64,000 nt of DNA from Globodera rostochiensis (lineage: Eukaryota; Nematoda; Chromadorea; Rhabditida; Heteroderidae): assembly GCA_018350325.1 (NCBI GenBank), contig JAEVLN010000001.1, positions 361,501 to 425,500 of the forward strand, read 5' to 3'. The translations under genes were made by a program, and so were the position numbers. The notes beneath the pieces were generated by a model. The model saw only the letters and a list, made by a program, of their open reading frames with translations, had not been told where the DNA came from and did not search any database. Below, one piece after another: positions 35,501-45,626 of the stretch. The first letter of the stretch is position 1. Every line of letters begins with the position of its first letter.

Positions 35501-35826
35501 CCGCCGTCCTTTCCATTTTCGGCCCCATTCTGTGGACAAAACATTTATTTGACAAACGCCGACTTTAATTTTAGTTTTGCGTCCCATTGACTCACTTCTT
35601 CCGCTTGTCCCCGCTCCTCATCCTCCTCTCCGTTGGTGCCTTCCCCGCCCTCCCCGTCCTCGTCCTCCCCCTCCGGCGTCTCCTCTCCCACTTTTGGCAT
35701 CTTCTCAATTGGGCCTTCTTCTTCGTCCATCAGTCCTCCGTCGTCCATTTCTTCAATTGCTATTTCTTTCTTCACCAACATTCTTTCGTTTGGCAATCGA
35801 CGTTTCATTGCCACTAATCGTTTCAC
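32575..35826 (-). CDS. MADF/BESS-domain protein (Adf-1-like DNA-binding)
   Basis: Putative transcription factor. Six exons close exactly at 547 residues: 35826-35596, 35529-35302, 35252-35144, 33780-33639, 33576-33283 and 33214-32575. The N-terminus is acidic (GEETPEGEDEDGEGGEG). The MADF domain is split by the array-bearing intron: EVSRHPALFDFTRDEYKS and RHWGEVAAEM before it, VRTRWKTLRDRFKKEVRRQ and WQHYEKMLYLLPFI after it. A basic KKKKTPR stretch follows. The C-terminal region has serine/glycine runs and then DEDELFCKIVYRKLGRIGDE, which resembles a BESS protein-interaction motif. Joining exons 3 and 4 at donor ACCG|gt and acceptor attcag|TG restores the MADF core. The 48-nt intron after exon 2 is G-rich and has in-frame stops that support splicing. 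Confidence 0.82.
33841..35106 (-). repeat. Intronic 30-bp minisatellite with dimeric higher-order pattern
   Basis: About 42 copies of a 30-bp unit lie in the intron (33781-35143) that splits the MADF domain. On the sense strand the units carry GCGTGTCGCCCAAGGGG next to GGGAAGGG. Two unit types (CTC versus CCC after 'cgcatt', CAT versus CGT before the next unit) alternate, giving a 60-bp period over much of the array. A shorter variant with 'ctccttttgcg' appears near 34310, 34395, 35020 and 35050. All sense frames are open, so naive ORF calling yields long false proteins. Confidence 0.95.
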
Positions 35827-36562
35827 AAATCACTTCTAAATCAATGCTTAATTCAATAATCAAAAACAACGCTTTAAATGAAACAAAATACTTATTGCCC
35901 GTAATTATTATTGCAAGAATTGGCCTTCAATAAAGTTGTGGAAAGTCGGGTGGGTGGGGGGGGGGAGGCGTTCTGGTGCTGTTTGGGGAAGCACAACCGA
36001 AGACGACGAGGCGGAGGAGGGACGGACGGACAGCCCTCCTCCCCCCGCCCGACTCGCCAAGCAGCAAAAACAGCAGAAAACGAGTATTGGCGGCGGCGCG
36101 GCCGCTGGCGGGCGCGTCGCCTCTCCCCGACGAGGGCTGATGAATGAATGCTTTGTTGGGCGGATGGGTGGCGGGCGGACGAGGAGGGGGGGGGGGGGGG
36201 GTAGGGGGGGGGGGGGGGGGGGGGGGGTAGGGGAGGGGGAGAGGGGGGGGGGGAGGACGGACGACGCGGCAGTGGCGGGCGCACGGACGGGGAGGAGGCC
36301 GAGGTCGCCCCTCCCCCAGCCTCGAAGAACAGAAGCGCGATCGATTGCCTGCCGCCCCGCCCGCCACATCCGCAAAGCCCACACCGCCCCGCCCTCCGTC
36401 CGCTTGCTGTAGGCGACGTTTTCTTTTTGGAAATACTTTCCGGTGACCCAAACAGAAAAGACTCTCTTTTATGGTGTGATTATTACAAATTGAGAAGTAT
36501 AAATCCAGTCGAAAGTTCGAATTCCTTAAAGTCCAGACTCTCTGCCATCCCTGCGCCCCCCT
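35827..36562. other. G/C-rich upstream region of the MADF gene
   Basis: Between the MADF start and the next minus-strand gene's stop. From 35940 to 36420 the composition is very GC-rich with low-complexity purine runs. Long open frames here (both strands) are Pro/Gly/Ser artefacts. I see no conserved coding sequence. Confidence 0.5.
36180..36260 (+). repeat. Long poly(G) tracts
   Basis: Two uninterrupted G-runs of about 20 and 25 bases are separated by 'ta', followed by further G-runs of 10-12. This is a strong G-quadruplex candidate and a region where assembly length is unreliable. It lies about 360-430 bp upstream of the MADF gene start. Confidence 0.9.
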
Positions 36563-37112
36563 TCACTGGTGTTCCGTCACGTTTCCGTGCCCGTTTGTTA
36601 CGGCATTTCTCTTTGTGGGTTCCGTTCCATTTGTGTGGCTTTCCATCGTTGGTACGCTTCGTCTCGTCACCGTAACGGTACCATTTGCTGTTTCGGCCGG
36701 GGATGGCGCCGGTTCTGCACTTCGTTTCCCAACCGTTCCGGGACCACCGGGCCCGGGTGGAGGCGGGTTGAAGTTGTATCCGGGTGCATAAACGTAATAC
36801 GCCCCAGGCGCTGTGTATTGCTAATTTGTAAGGGAAATGTGCTTTATAAAGAGAAAGGAATTTAATTGGGTGACGTTCGAAAGTCTCGGGCTTCCCATTT
36901 GTAAATTCTCTTTTTGAAATATCGACCCTCAGGCGTTCTCGGTTTCAATCTTTTGTCTCGAACACCACTCAATTCAATTTATGTTAGCGTCTTACCGCAT
37001 CGATCAGTTCGATGAGTGCAAAAAGGAGAAGGGCAGCCGCAAAAAGCCTAAAAATGTCCTTTAAATTGAATTGAACAGCACCAACCAACCAATTGTTGCG
37101 TCGACCAAACAT
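36563..37112 (-). CDS. Putative secreted peptide precursor with GKR site
   Basis: Not a protein I recognise. Two exons, 37112-36996 and 36820-36563, close at 124 residues. A hydrophobic stretch at residues 23-39 (RLFAAALLLFALIELIDA) reads as a signal or anchor sequence; 22 residues precede it, so the true start may differ (an acceptor 'tttttag' lies just before it). The mature region is Tyr/Pro/Gly-rich (APGAYYVYAPGYNFNPPPP) and runs to GPGTVGKR, an amidation-plus-dibasic cleavage pattern seen in neuropeptide precursors. The tail has RRS and four NGT/NVT-type sequons. The gene lies upstream of the MADF gene on the same strand. Confidence 0.55.
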
Positions 37113-37285
37113 TTTTTGTCCTTTTTGTTAATAATGCGCGGCCAATTGTTGGGAAAAGCCCCGCTGGCCGCCCTTATATACTCGGCCGACTTCTTTCGGG
37201 CTTTCGGCTTGCGGATTATTCCCTTTATTATTCCGAATACCGGTCCCCCCCCCACCCCCCACCCTCAAACAAACAAAAAGGCCAT

Positions 37286-39278
37286 TCATTCATTCACTTT
37301 CTTTATTTTGTCAATCAGCGAAGAACAGACAGAACCAGTCAGTCCCCTCTCGTCGGTCCGATCACTTTTTGTTTCTGCCAGGTCACCTTTCTCCTGTCCT
37401 TCTGCTGAATGAATGCCGCACCCCTCGCGCAATTGCCCCTCCCCTCCCTCTTCGTTCTCATTTGTCAGGTTGCTGATCCGCTTTTTCCCTCTACCGGAAT
37501 CGTCCGCTTCACCGCCGAGTTCGGCAAATGTGTGAGCTAAAGCGTATAGAGGACGCGGACCAGAATGAGGGACAAAGAACAGCGGCAGCAAACAGACCAC
37601 TCCATTGTCCCATTTGATCAGAACACAATTCTGGCCGATCAGCTGCGTGAATGAGTTGTGTGATCGCTTTCCCCAAAACGAAGCCCACCTTCTCCACCCG
37701 GCCGCACATTTGGTGCATGTGATGTCCTAGGGCCGACCACTCGTCCACGTTGACGCTGTAAACATTGGAGCACTTCGGGTCGAAGTCCGTCTCACATGCG
37801 ATACATTTCGCGTAGAAGAAACTGGAGATGTATTCCATTGACTTCCGCTGGACGTACAGCGAATGCTGGCTGACCTGTTTCTCTCATATGTGAACGGAAT
37901 ATGGAGTGTTTTGTCGATGAGACACTTCAAAAAAAGGCGCCAATAGTGCTAAAATGAGTCTACTTACATATAATGTAAATTGAAATGGCATTTGCCATGT
38001 CCCCAACCCCAACCGGAATGGCATTTGGTCCCCAACCCCAACCGGAATGGCATTTGGTCCCCAACCCCAACCGGAATGGCATTTGATCCCCAACCCCAAC
38101 CGGAATGGCATTTGGTCCCCAACCCCAACCGGAATGGCATTTGGTCCCCAACCCCAACCGGAATGGCATTTGATCCCCAACCCCAACCGGAATGGCATTT
38201 GGTCCCCAACCCCAACCGGAATGGCATTTGGTCCCCCAACCCCAACCGGAATGGCATTTGGTCCCCAACCCCAACCGGAATGGCATTTGGTCCCCCAACC
38301 CCAACCGGAATGGCATTTGGTCCCCAACCCCAACCGGAATGGCATTTGGTCCCCCAACCCCAACCGGAATGGCATTTGGTCCCCCAACCCCAACCGGAAT
38401 GGCATTTGGTCCCCAACCCCAACCGGAATGGCATTTGGTCCCCCAACCCCAACCGGAATGGCATTTGGTCCCCCAACCCCAACCGGAATGGCATCTTTCC
38501 GCCAACGAACGGCCTCATTGTGTCGTAAGGGTTCTCGCATAGACCGACAAAGATTTGCCATCTCGGAAATTCCATAGAACTGAAGGAAAGACGACATCAC
38601 TAAAACTAATTTTTTGCCTGCGCCTCCTTTTCCAACACATCGAACAGTTCGTCCCCATCGTCGTCCGCGTGTAAAATGTACCCATTCCGCAAGAAATTCA
38701 AAACGTACTCAAACCTAAACACACAATTGGCACATTAAACAGATTAAATTCGGAAATGAAATGCTGCACTCTTTTCACTCTTTCAGTGTCAAATCATTTT
38801 TTAAATAATCACTTAGAATAATTCACACTTTGTGCCGTCTCTGTCGATAAATATTTCTTCTCCGTCGCTCTGCTCATTTGCGTCCAAAAGATGGGTGAGC
38901 CTTAAAGGATCTACCCAATGACACATTCTCAGACAGAAATCCCGGATTTCCGAAATCAATCCCGGGATTTGGCTGGAAAATGCCGATTTCACTTTATCCG
39001 GTTTGTATTTGTAACCGTTGGTCACTGTTATTTCCAAAAATCCCGGCTTTGATCTCTTTAAGCTAATGCAGTTTTTATGAACCCGGCATTTTTAATCTTT
39101 TCGGTCCGGCCCTCCCCGCCCCGCCCCGCCACCTCGTCCCACGAATGCGTCTGATCGTTTGTCGGCTCGTCTCGAATTTGCATCCGCCTACATTGAAAAC
39201 TGATCCGGTATGCTGCCGGTGGTACTCCGTCGCTGTTTGTACCGTTTGCTGGCGTCGTTGATGACATTGTCTATTCAA
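37286..39278 (-). CDS. KCTD-type BTB/T1 domain protein
   Basis: Potassium-channel-tetramerisation-like BTB protein, probably a CUL3 adaptor. Exons 39278-39143, 38910-38829, 38714-38618, 38579-38511, 37874-37689 and 37642-37286 give 308 residues in phase. The T1 domain reads NVGGCKFETSRQTIRR, EEIFIDRDGTKFEYVLNFLR, NGYILHADDDGDELFDVLEK and EAQFYGISEM, all typical. The intron after EAQ begins with GC (gcaaaa). The next intron (37875-38510) is filled by a minisatellite. The C-terminal half (VNVDEWSALGHHMHQMC and an acidic tail) is not recognised. At the start, a second frame from 39267 encodes a natural-looking N-terminus ending AAYRISF, one base out of frame with NVGG at a TTTT run. A 1-bp indel or assembly error is therefore possible. 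Confidence 0.82.
37983..38492 (-). repeat. Intronic 29/30-bp minisatellite, about 17 copies
   Basis: Array inside a KCTD intron. On the sense strand each unit contains CAAATGCCATTCCGG followed by TTGGGGTTGGGG(G). Copies alternate between four and five Gs at one position, giving 29- and 30-bp units, and a TGATCC/TGGTCC variation marks some copies. The minus-strand frames are open in part, producing false Gly/Val-rich ORFs. Confidence 0.94.
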
Positions 39279-39909
39279 TCGGTTAGCAGAACATTTAGTT
39301 TAGTCCAACTGCAATTACATATTTTTAAGATCCACAACATTTACATAAAGCGCTCGTCGTTAATTTCCCACCCTTCACTCGCGCCCCCCCCCTCGGCCCC
39401 TTATAAATGTTTCCATAGCGACTGAATTCCATAAATTTGCACATTTTTTTGTTCGTCGTTTTCCATTTCCGCTAAAAAAGGATGCTTCGTGACGAATCGA
39501 TTCTTTCTCATCAAATGCATAACGAAGAACTCATAGCCCAAGAGACGACGAAATGGGGGAAGGATGGGCCTGGGGGGGGGGATGGGCCTGGGGGGGGGGG
39601 GGATGGGCCTTTTTCTTACAAAATCGTCAATTTCTTGGCGGCGCCTATCGGCATTGCCGGCCCACCTTAAAAGTGCCCGAATTTCTAATCTTTAAACGTT
39701 TGTAAGAGGGGCACCACCTTTTGTCCACGTAAGATTGCCAATTATAAAGAATTTTTCCTGCGCAATCAAAAAAAAGAAAAGGTACAATATTCCGGAAGAA
39801 TACACAAAAGTGTCAGAGGCTGAGAGATCAAAAATGGGAAAAGCACGAGCTGTTGGGCTAACTAACAATGAGGACTGCAAAAGTGAAGGTAAGACAAAAG
39901 AAACAACCC
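39279..39909. other. Intergenic with short dispersed repeats
   Basis: Contains G-runs at 39570-39602 and one copy (39636-39660) of a GC palindrome, 'cggcgcctatcggca', that recurs at 48044 and 48166. No gene was recognised. Confidence 0.5.
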
Positions 39910-41873
39910 CTATTTGTCAAAATCATTGGGTCGGACGTACACAATTTTCCACCAGGACTTAGTTTTACTCCATTCCATCATCACGTGCTCCAGCACCGCC
40001 CACCGTCGAGTGCCCAGTAAACGCTGTCCGAAGACTTCCCGTTCGTCCTCAATGTACCGAATGAATGGCGTCGACGAAGTCCGACTGAGTCTCGACAATT
40101 CATTCTGCGGACATTCCCAAGTTGTTCTGATCTCATCTCCCTTTTTGGCGGGAAATACAATTTCGCATTCGATCTAAAAAGTAAACTTTCCGAGAAAGAC
40201 ACGGCAGGGGAAAAGCACATACAACGACTCTTCCCAAGAAAGACAAAGTCCTGAACATCGGCGGGTGGGGGCGAAATTCACCGTCGTGAAGACTTCCGAA
40301 GGGAGACCAACTAAATATTCTTTGTCCATTAGGGATGAATAAAGAATGGCAAAGCGAGAGGACCTTTTGCTGAAACTGACCCACTGTCCAGTCTGGAGAC
40401 ACTTTCTCGTCCAAAGTCTCAACACCCCCGGGTACCGTTCGCCCGTACACATCGGGAAAACATAGAAGAGAATTGTGTCCTTCGTTTCACTCGGCTGTTG
40501 CTCAACCCGTTCCACCACGACCCCAACCGTCAAAATCTCCCAGTCGAAAGCTCGAACAGTGTCGTAATGACTCCACTCGAATTCTTCGGTAAGTTTTGTG
40601 TCTGTTTGTTCTTCATGCCGGTCGTCCTTTTCACTCGAAGCAGCGAATCCTTCGCTCTTCGTTGGTCCATCCGTCACACCAAAGTCCGGGTCGACGTCAA
40701 GATCTTGGCCATGACATCCATCCGTTGCACCAAAGTCCGAATCGACGTCAAGATCTTGGCCATGACATCCATCCGTTGCACCAAAGTCCGGATCGACGTC
40801 AAGATCTTGGCCATGACATCCACCCGTTGCACCAAAGTCCGGATCGACGTTAACATCTTCGCCATGACATTTACCCCAACTGTCGTCGTCCTCGTCACAA
40901 TGCGCAACAGACTTCAGAGGAGAAATATAATGAGGATGAATGGCTGTAAATGATTTCATTCAGAGGAATCACTCACAGAATCAGAAGCGCTGTTTATTTC
41001 GCACTTTTTGTCGTTGTCCAAAGTGCCAATGTTGCTGAAGAATCTCTTGCAGAATTGGCTGTTGTTGAGTTGAAGGCCACCTCCTACAGACTGCGCTGAC
41101 CGCTTCGGTTCGACTCCTTTTGCCGTGCCGTTCTCTCCAATTTCGGATGCTTTTTTCGTCGCTCCCTCACTGTCTTTTGTGACAAAGACCACCTCTTTCA
41201 CAATTGGGTCACTCCACCACGCAACGGTCTGAAGGCTACACCAAATCAGCAATTGCTTAGGCCCACCGCCCTGCGACTTTCTGAGCACAATGTTGCCGAG
41301 TGAACTGCTGTAAGTGTATTGGTCGGTGTAGTGATTTGCATTCGAGCAGACGAACGGCACGCACAGCTGAATAAGTGAATGACAACGGGACAATCGGATG
41401 TCATATTCGTGATCAGCGAACTCGATAACCCCCGAATACTAAGCAGAATTGAATAAAACTCATTTTAAAAATGTAAAAGACAGGATTACCAATTGGAAGG
41501 AGAGAGAGTCCCAAAAGAACTGGGAAAGGGACCTGAACAAGTGCCTCCAAAACCCTCGTCCGGAGGGGCGGCTCCTCGGCCAACACCGACACATCCAAAA
41601 CGTTGATTCGCGTTTCACATTTGACATAGCGTTGGTATTTAATGTTAAACCAGGTGCCCAAACTAAGCACGCGAAAACTGAACGGCATTTTTAAAGCAAC
41701 GAAAGTGAAGAAAGAGCCCACTTCTTTCTATTGGCCTGACAATACTCATCGAAGCGACACTCATCGGGCAAAAAAGTCAAAAGGACCAAATCGTTCCCAT
41801 TGTACGCCCACAGAAGAACGACCGAACGCCTCTCCAATGGGTCAAGTTGCGCCTTTTTCTTTGTTGCCGGCAT
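39910..41873 (-). CDS. Uncharacterised 567-aa protein with 17-residue tandem repeats
   Basis: I cannot assign a family. Six exons with good splice sites close exactly: 41873-41722, 41677-41533, 41438-40973, 40943-40462, 40417-40223 and 40173-39910. The start is MPATKKKAQLDPLERRS. Features: an N-terminal folded-looking region (FRVLSLGTWFNIKYQRYV, ADHEYDIRLSRCHSLIQLC), a charged linker, four acidic 17-residue repeats (core VDPDFGATDGCHGQDLD) at 40671-40870, and a C-terminal region with FDWEILTVGVVVERVE, TVGQFQQKVLSLCHS and WAVLEHVMMEWSKTKSWWK. There is no signal peptide or membrane segment. Compositional regularity and consistent intron phases make it a real gene. The repeats keep their reading frame, which suggests they are translated. 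Confidence 0.7.
40671..40870 (-). repeat. Coding 51-bp tandem repeat, four copies
   Basis: Four units of 51 bp in exon 4 of the uncharacterised 567-aa gene encode D-x-D-x-DFGATDGCHGQDL repeats. Substitutions between copies are few. The period is a multiple of three and one frame is maintained in a spliced exon. Confidence 0.85.
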
Positions 41874-42324
41874 GTAAACACACTAGAAAACATTGGTTGT
41901 AATGGAGAGGGTGAGAGAGTTACACTCGCCATATAAAAGATATTAATTTGTAAGCTTTGTGTCAAGCAAAAAAGTATCCGACCGATGCAACAAAAATGAC
42001 AATTTTTAAAACTTTTAAAAAGTATCCGATCGATGCACAAAAATGACAATTTTAACATTTTTTCGAACTTGGGGGAGAGAAACGCGAATTGAGATTAAAG
42101 CAAACATTGAAAAAATAAGGCAAGAAAAGTCTTGGGGGAAGGATAAATATATATTATGCGCAGGGATGAAAGAAAAGAATTAATGAATATATTATAGGTA
42201 ATTGTAAGTCAAATGCGTAAAGAATGCGATGGCAGGAGAAAAGAATCACTGGGCAAAGCAAAAAATAATTTACAATCAACGGATGGGTAAATATTACACA
42301 TGCCAAACCAACTGAACTTAGCTT
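41874..42324. other. Intergenic spacer
   Basis: Between two minus-strand genes. A direct repeat ('agtatccgaccgatgca...aaaaatgacaatttt') occurs twice near 41967-42052. No gene was seen. Confidence 0.5.
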
Positions 42325-45088
42325 TCACACGGATAAGTAGCTCACTGTCCACTGCTGGTTCTGATTGCGTAGATCACAAGGAAAAATCCGCAGAACAAAG
42401 CTTTTGCCATCTTTCTCGACACCTTTGGGCACACTGCCGAGACAATTCGGGCCCACTTCAATAAGGCCGTGCGTTTCTTTCGAATTCAGTCCAAACAACG
42501 GAAGGCGCCACTTAGCAAACCCGTCCTGAGGTGGTAAAAATATTTAGATAATGCCAAACTGAACATCCCAACATTGCAGTCCCCGTTGAAAGGAGTCCCG
42601 GTCGATGCATCAACGGCAAGACAAAATGTGAACGCGTCGTGTCTCAGTTGCCCCAAAAGCGTGTTGTATAGCCATTCCTGGTTGCCTCCGTTACATAAAA
42701 TTAAAGCGACTCAACAAAAGTTACGTTTAAGCTGTTCATAAGACAAACCATGACATTGGTACATCCCGGGCGATTGATCCCGTCTGAATTTTCCCAACGT
42801 GTCCAAGCACATCGTTCCCTGCCGAATTTGTACACGTCGTCCCTCTGGTCTTTTCAGCGGTTTGAGCTCTGGATAAACCTCTCGCAAATACCATGAAAAA
42901 TCGTTGCAATTTAGACTCTTCCTGATGCTCAAACGTTCGGAAATGCTGTAATTTAAAACATTCAAATAGTTAACGAAAAAGGATTATCAATATTAATAAA
43001 ACTCTGTTTCTAGTGTTACCAAACGGATAAACTCACGCACTTCCCAAAATTCACATATCGGGCAGAGGGAACACTCTGGAAGTAAAACTCTTTGTATTCA
43101 TCCAACCAAACTTCAGCAGCCCGCCGCGTGTTTCTGAAATTCCAAGAAACTAAGCTAATAAATGCACGGTAGGGGCGATTTTCCAACACATTTTGCCGAT
43201 AAATTTTGCTAACGACAGCAATTTTGATAAGTAAACCATTTAGACATAATTAAGTATTATTGCTAACGGAAATACCTCTGAAAAATACGGCCACTCCCTC
43301 CAGGGAATGTATATGGATGCTGTTTGCGAAAGACATGGCCAACTCTAAAGCTCAAATTATTAACCACTTGACCAGTTAAACAAATCACAAAAAAGTAAAA
43401 GACTAAAAAGGGTATTAACCCTAATTTATGACATCATTTAACCATTAGAGACTTTATGCTATTTCAATGACCTGCTGCACGGAAGAATTTCTAAGCTTCC
43501 GCCACATTGCCATACACGAAAAGACATTTCTGAATGTTAAAGAATATTTTATTAGTGATAATAGGCTCACCAAGATTTTCACCTCCCCATACATCCATTT
43601 CCTAAACTGAATAAATATCCACGGTGTTCATAGTCCGTACCGTATCATAGCGTCCCAAGGCTTCAAACCAATTTTTGTTGATTGAGAACAGCCCCCCAGC
43701 CATAACCGGAGACCTAAATTCAACATCATCCTCCGGTATTCGTCTAATTGTTTTAGAAAAACCCTAGCAAAACTAACCTACCTTACGGGACTAGCAGGGT
43801 TTTTGCGTCGATTGGCCTTTGCTTCTTTCCCAAGAGCTTCCCATCTGAATACCAAATTCCATCCAAAACCCCCACGTAAATCCGAGCTCGCCGCAATATA
43901 ATTGAAATTATCCATGTCTAAATTTAATTTAAATTATATTAGTATAATGCAGACATGTAATTTTCAAAAGTAATGAAAAATTCGTATTAAAAAAATACTT
44001 ATGACATCTATCACTGGAGCAACGACAGCCTTTTCATGCTACAAAATGATAAATATGAAAATGTTTGCATAAGACTAATACCTCACTTAACCGCCGCATG
44101 AGTGGTTCTAACCATCCAGAGTTACATTCACAATGGCTGTCTTTAGTATAGTAATATAATTGCATTCATTTAACTTTTTTTTGATACCAAGAAAAGTGAG
44201 AACTGGAGCCCTTGCGATAATTGCACCATTAACTCGAGAACGAATAAGCCCTTAATATTTCGGTATTTGCAAAAAACGTAGCCTCACATTACCTTCACGT
44301 TTATTGTTTCTGATAACTCTTATTTTGCCTATGCCAACCAAATCTCTGCCAATAGTAGCTGAATAAACCGCAAAATAAAGTATAAATTTTAATTTCCAAC
44401 CATCAAGAGAGAAATCATCGACAAGAATAATTTCTTCCAATAAATGCGAAGGAGAGCGCATGAAGATGGACCAAATTGTGCGCAATAATGCGGACCTCGC
44501 CTCGTTGTGAAAGGTTATGATGATCGATGTTGGGGGGAGAACATGGGAGCCTTGGGTTGATGCGCAACTTAAACAGCCAAATTTAAAATAGCCACGGTTT
44601 CTTTCACCTTCTTTCTCGAGTGTCCGGTAGAGATCTAAAAACGAAACGAACAATTCTTTTGTTATGTGAGGAATAAACACCGTTGCACGGGAAGTGAATC
44701 TGAAGCTGCCTGATTGAATTTATTCGCCGCATATTTATCAGCGCCAGGCTTCAGTCTTCCTTTGGCCAAATATGCTTCTGTGTCGAAATCTTCCCAAGAA
44801 ATCTCCATGCTTTGGTTTTCTTTTGCTCCATAAATAAGGAAGTTCCTATTTATTGTTGACAGGTCAATAATTTCATTTTCTTTCCAACCACTGGACATTC
44901 TGATGCGTGAACCCTACTTATTTAAGACATAAGAAATTTAACAAATAAACAGTTACCGTCCTAAATCGGTTATGTTCAGAAGTTCCATCGAAAGCAAGAG
45001 CGTAGAAATAGAAACAAATACCGAAGAACCATATGGAAATGACTAGAAATAAGAAGTATTTCAATCGAACTCGAAAAAGTGAGATCAT
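42325..45088 (-). CDS. Polypeptide N-acetylgalactosaminyltransferase (GALNT)
   Basis: Golgi type II enzyme that starts mucin-type O-glycosylation by transferring GalNAc from UDP-GalNAc to Ser/Thr. The start at 45088 gives a signal anchor ([20 protein letters not shown]). The catalytic part has [30 protein letters not shown], the metal-binding D-x-H in [16 protein letters not shown] (about 44140), then [30 protein letters not shown] and [20 protein letters not shown]-terminal ricin-type lectin domain follows ([19 protein letters not shown]) and ends [13 protein letters not shown]. Many short exons are present and I did not fix every border. It is divergent from ints-4, with about 540 bp between start codons. 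Confidence 0.93.
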
Positions 45089-45626
45089 TCTCCCTTAAGA
45101 AAAAGTGTTTTATTTTAACCATCTAAGTAGATAAAATCTCGCATAATATGTAGTTAGGTTTGTAGTCCCAACCCCCCCCCCCCGCCCCCAGAATTCTTAA
45201 AAAGACGTACATATTTAAAAAATCCTAACAAAAATACAATCAAACCCGAAAATGACATGTGGCGATCGTGCCCAGTGTTTTCGACAGTGGTTGGTTTCGA
45301 CAATGAGTGATTTCGACAGTGAATTCCAAATAAATGTTTTGAACTTGTTAGACATTTCGAATTTTCAACTTCTAAATACTTTTTAGACCTGTACCTTATC
45401 CGTTTTGCTAAAAAAAATGCAGTTTTAGGCTTGCCTCGAAAATTACAGACTTTTTGAATTGTTCGAATTTTTTACTTTTTCAGGTATTTTACATCAGTAA
45501 GTGGGTCGAAATGCGCTAAAAATAAGGAGCGTAGAATCCGAATCTGAGCTCTGTTTCAACAGATCTCAAACCCCGGACCTTTCTAATGTTTGTTTTTAGG
45601 TTAAAACCTGTGCTCAACATAAATAA
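45089..45626. other. Divergent promoter region, GALNT / ints-4
   Basis: Shared upstream region. It contains a C-run at 45173-45184, three 'tttcgacagtg'-like words at 45275-45325, and a copy of the second dispersed repeat ('gcgtagaatccgaatctgag', 45528-45548). No gene was seen. Confidence 0.5.

Noticed and set aside
33635..35568. Long ORFs on both strands over the 30-bp array
   Set aside because: The array lies inside the intron that splits the MADF domain, and all frames are open only because the unit is a multiple of three.
35892..36451. Pro/Gly/Arg-rich ORFs on both strands
   Set aside because: Low-complexity GC-rich sequence with poly(G) runs and no conserved motif; probably promoter sequence.
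37960..38600. Gly/Val- and Pro/Asn-rich ORFs over the KCTD array
   Set aside because: Intronic minisatellite; the KCTD exons join in phase without it.
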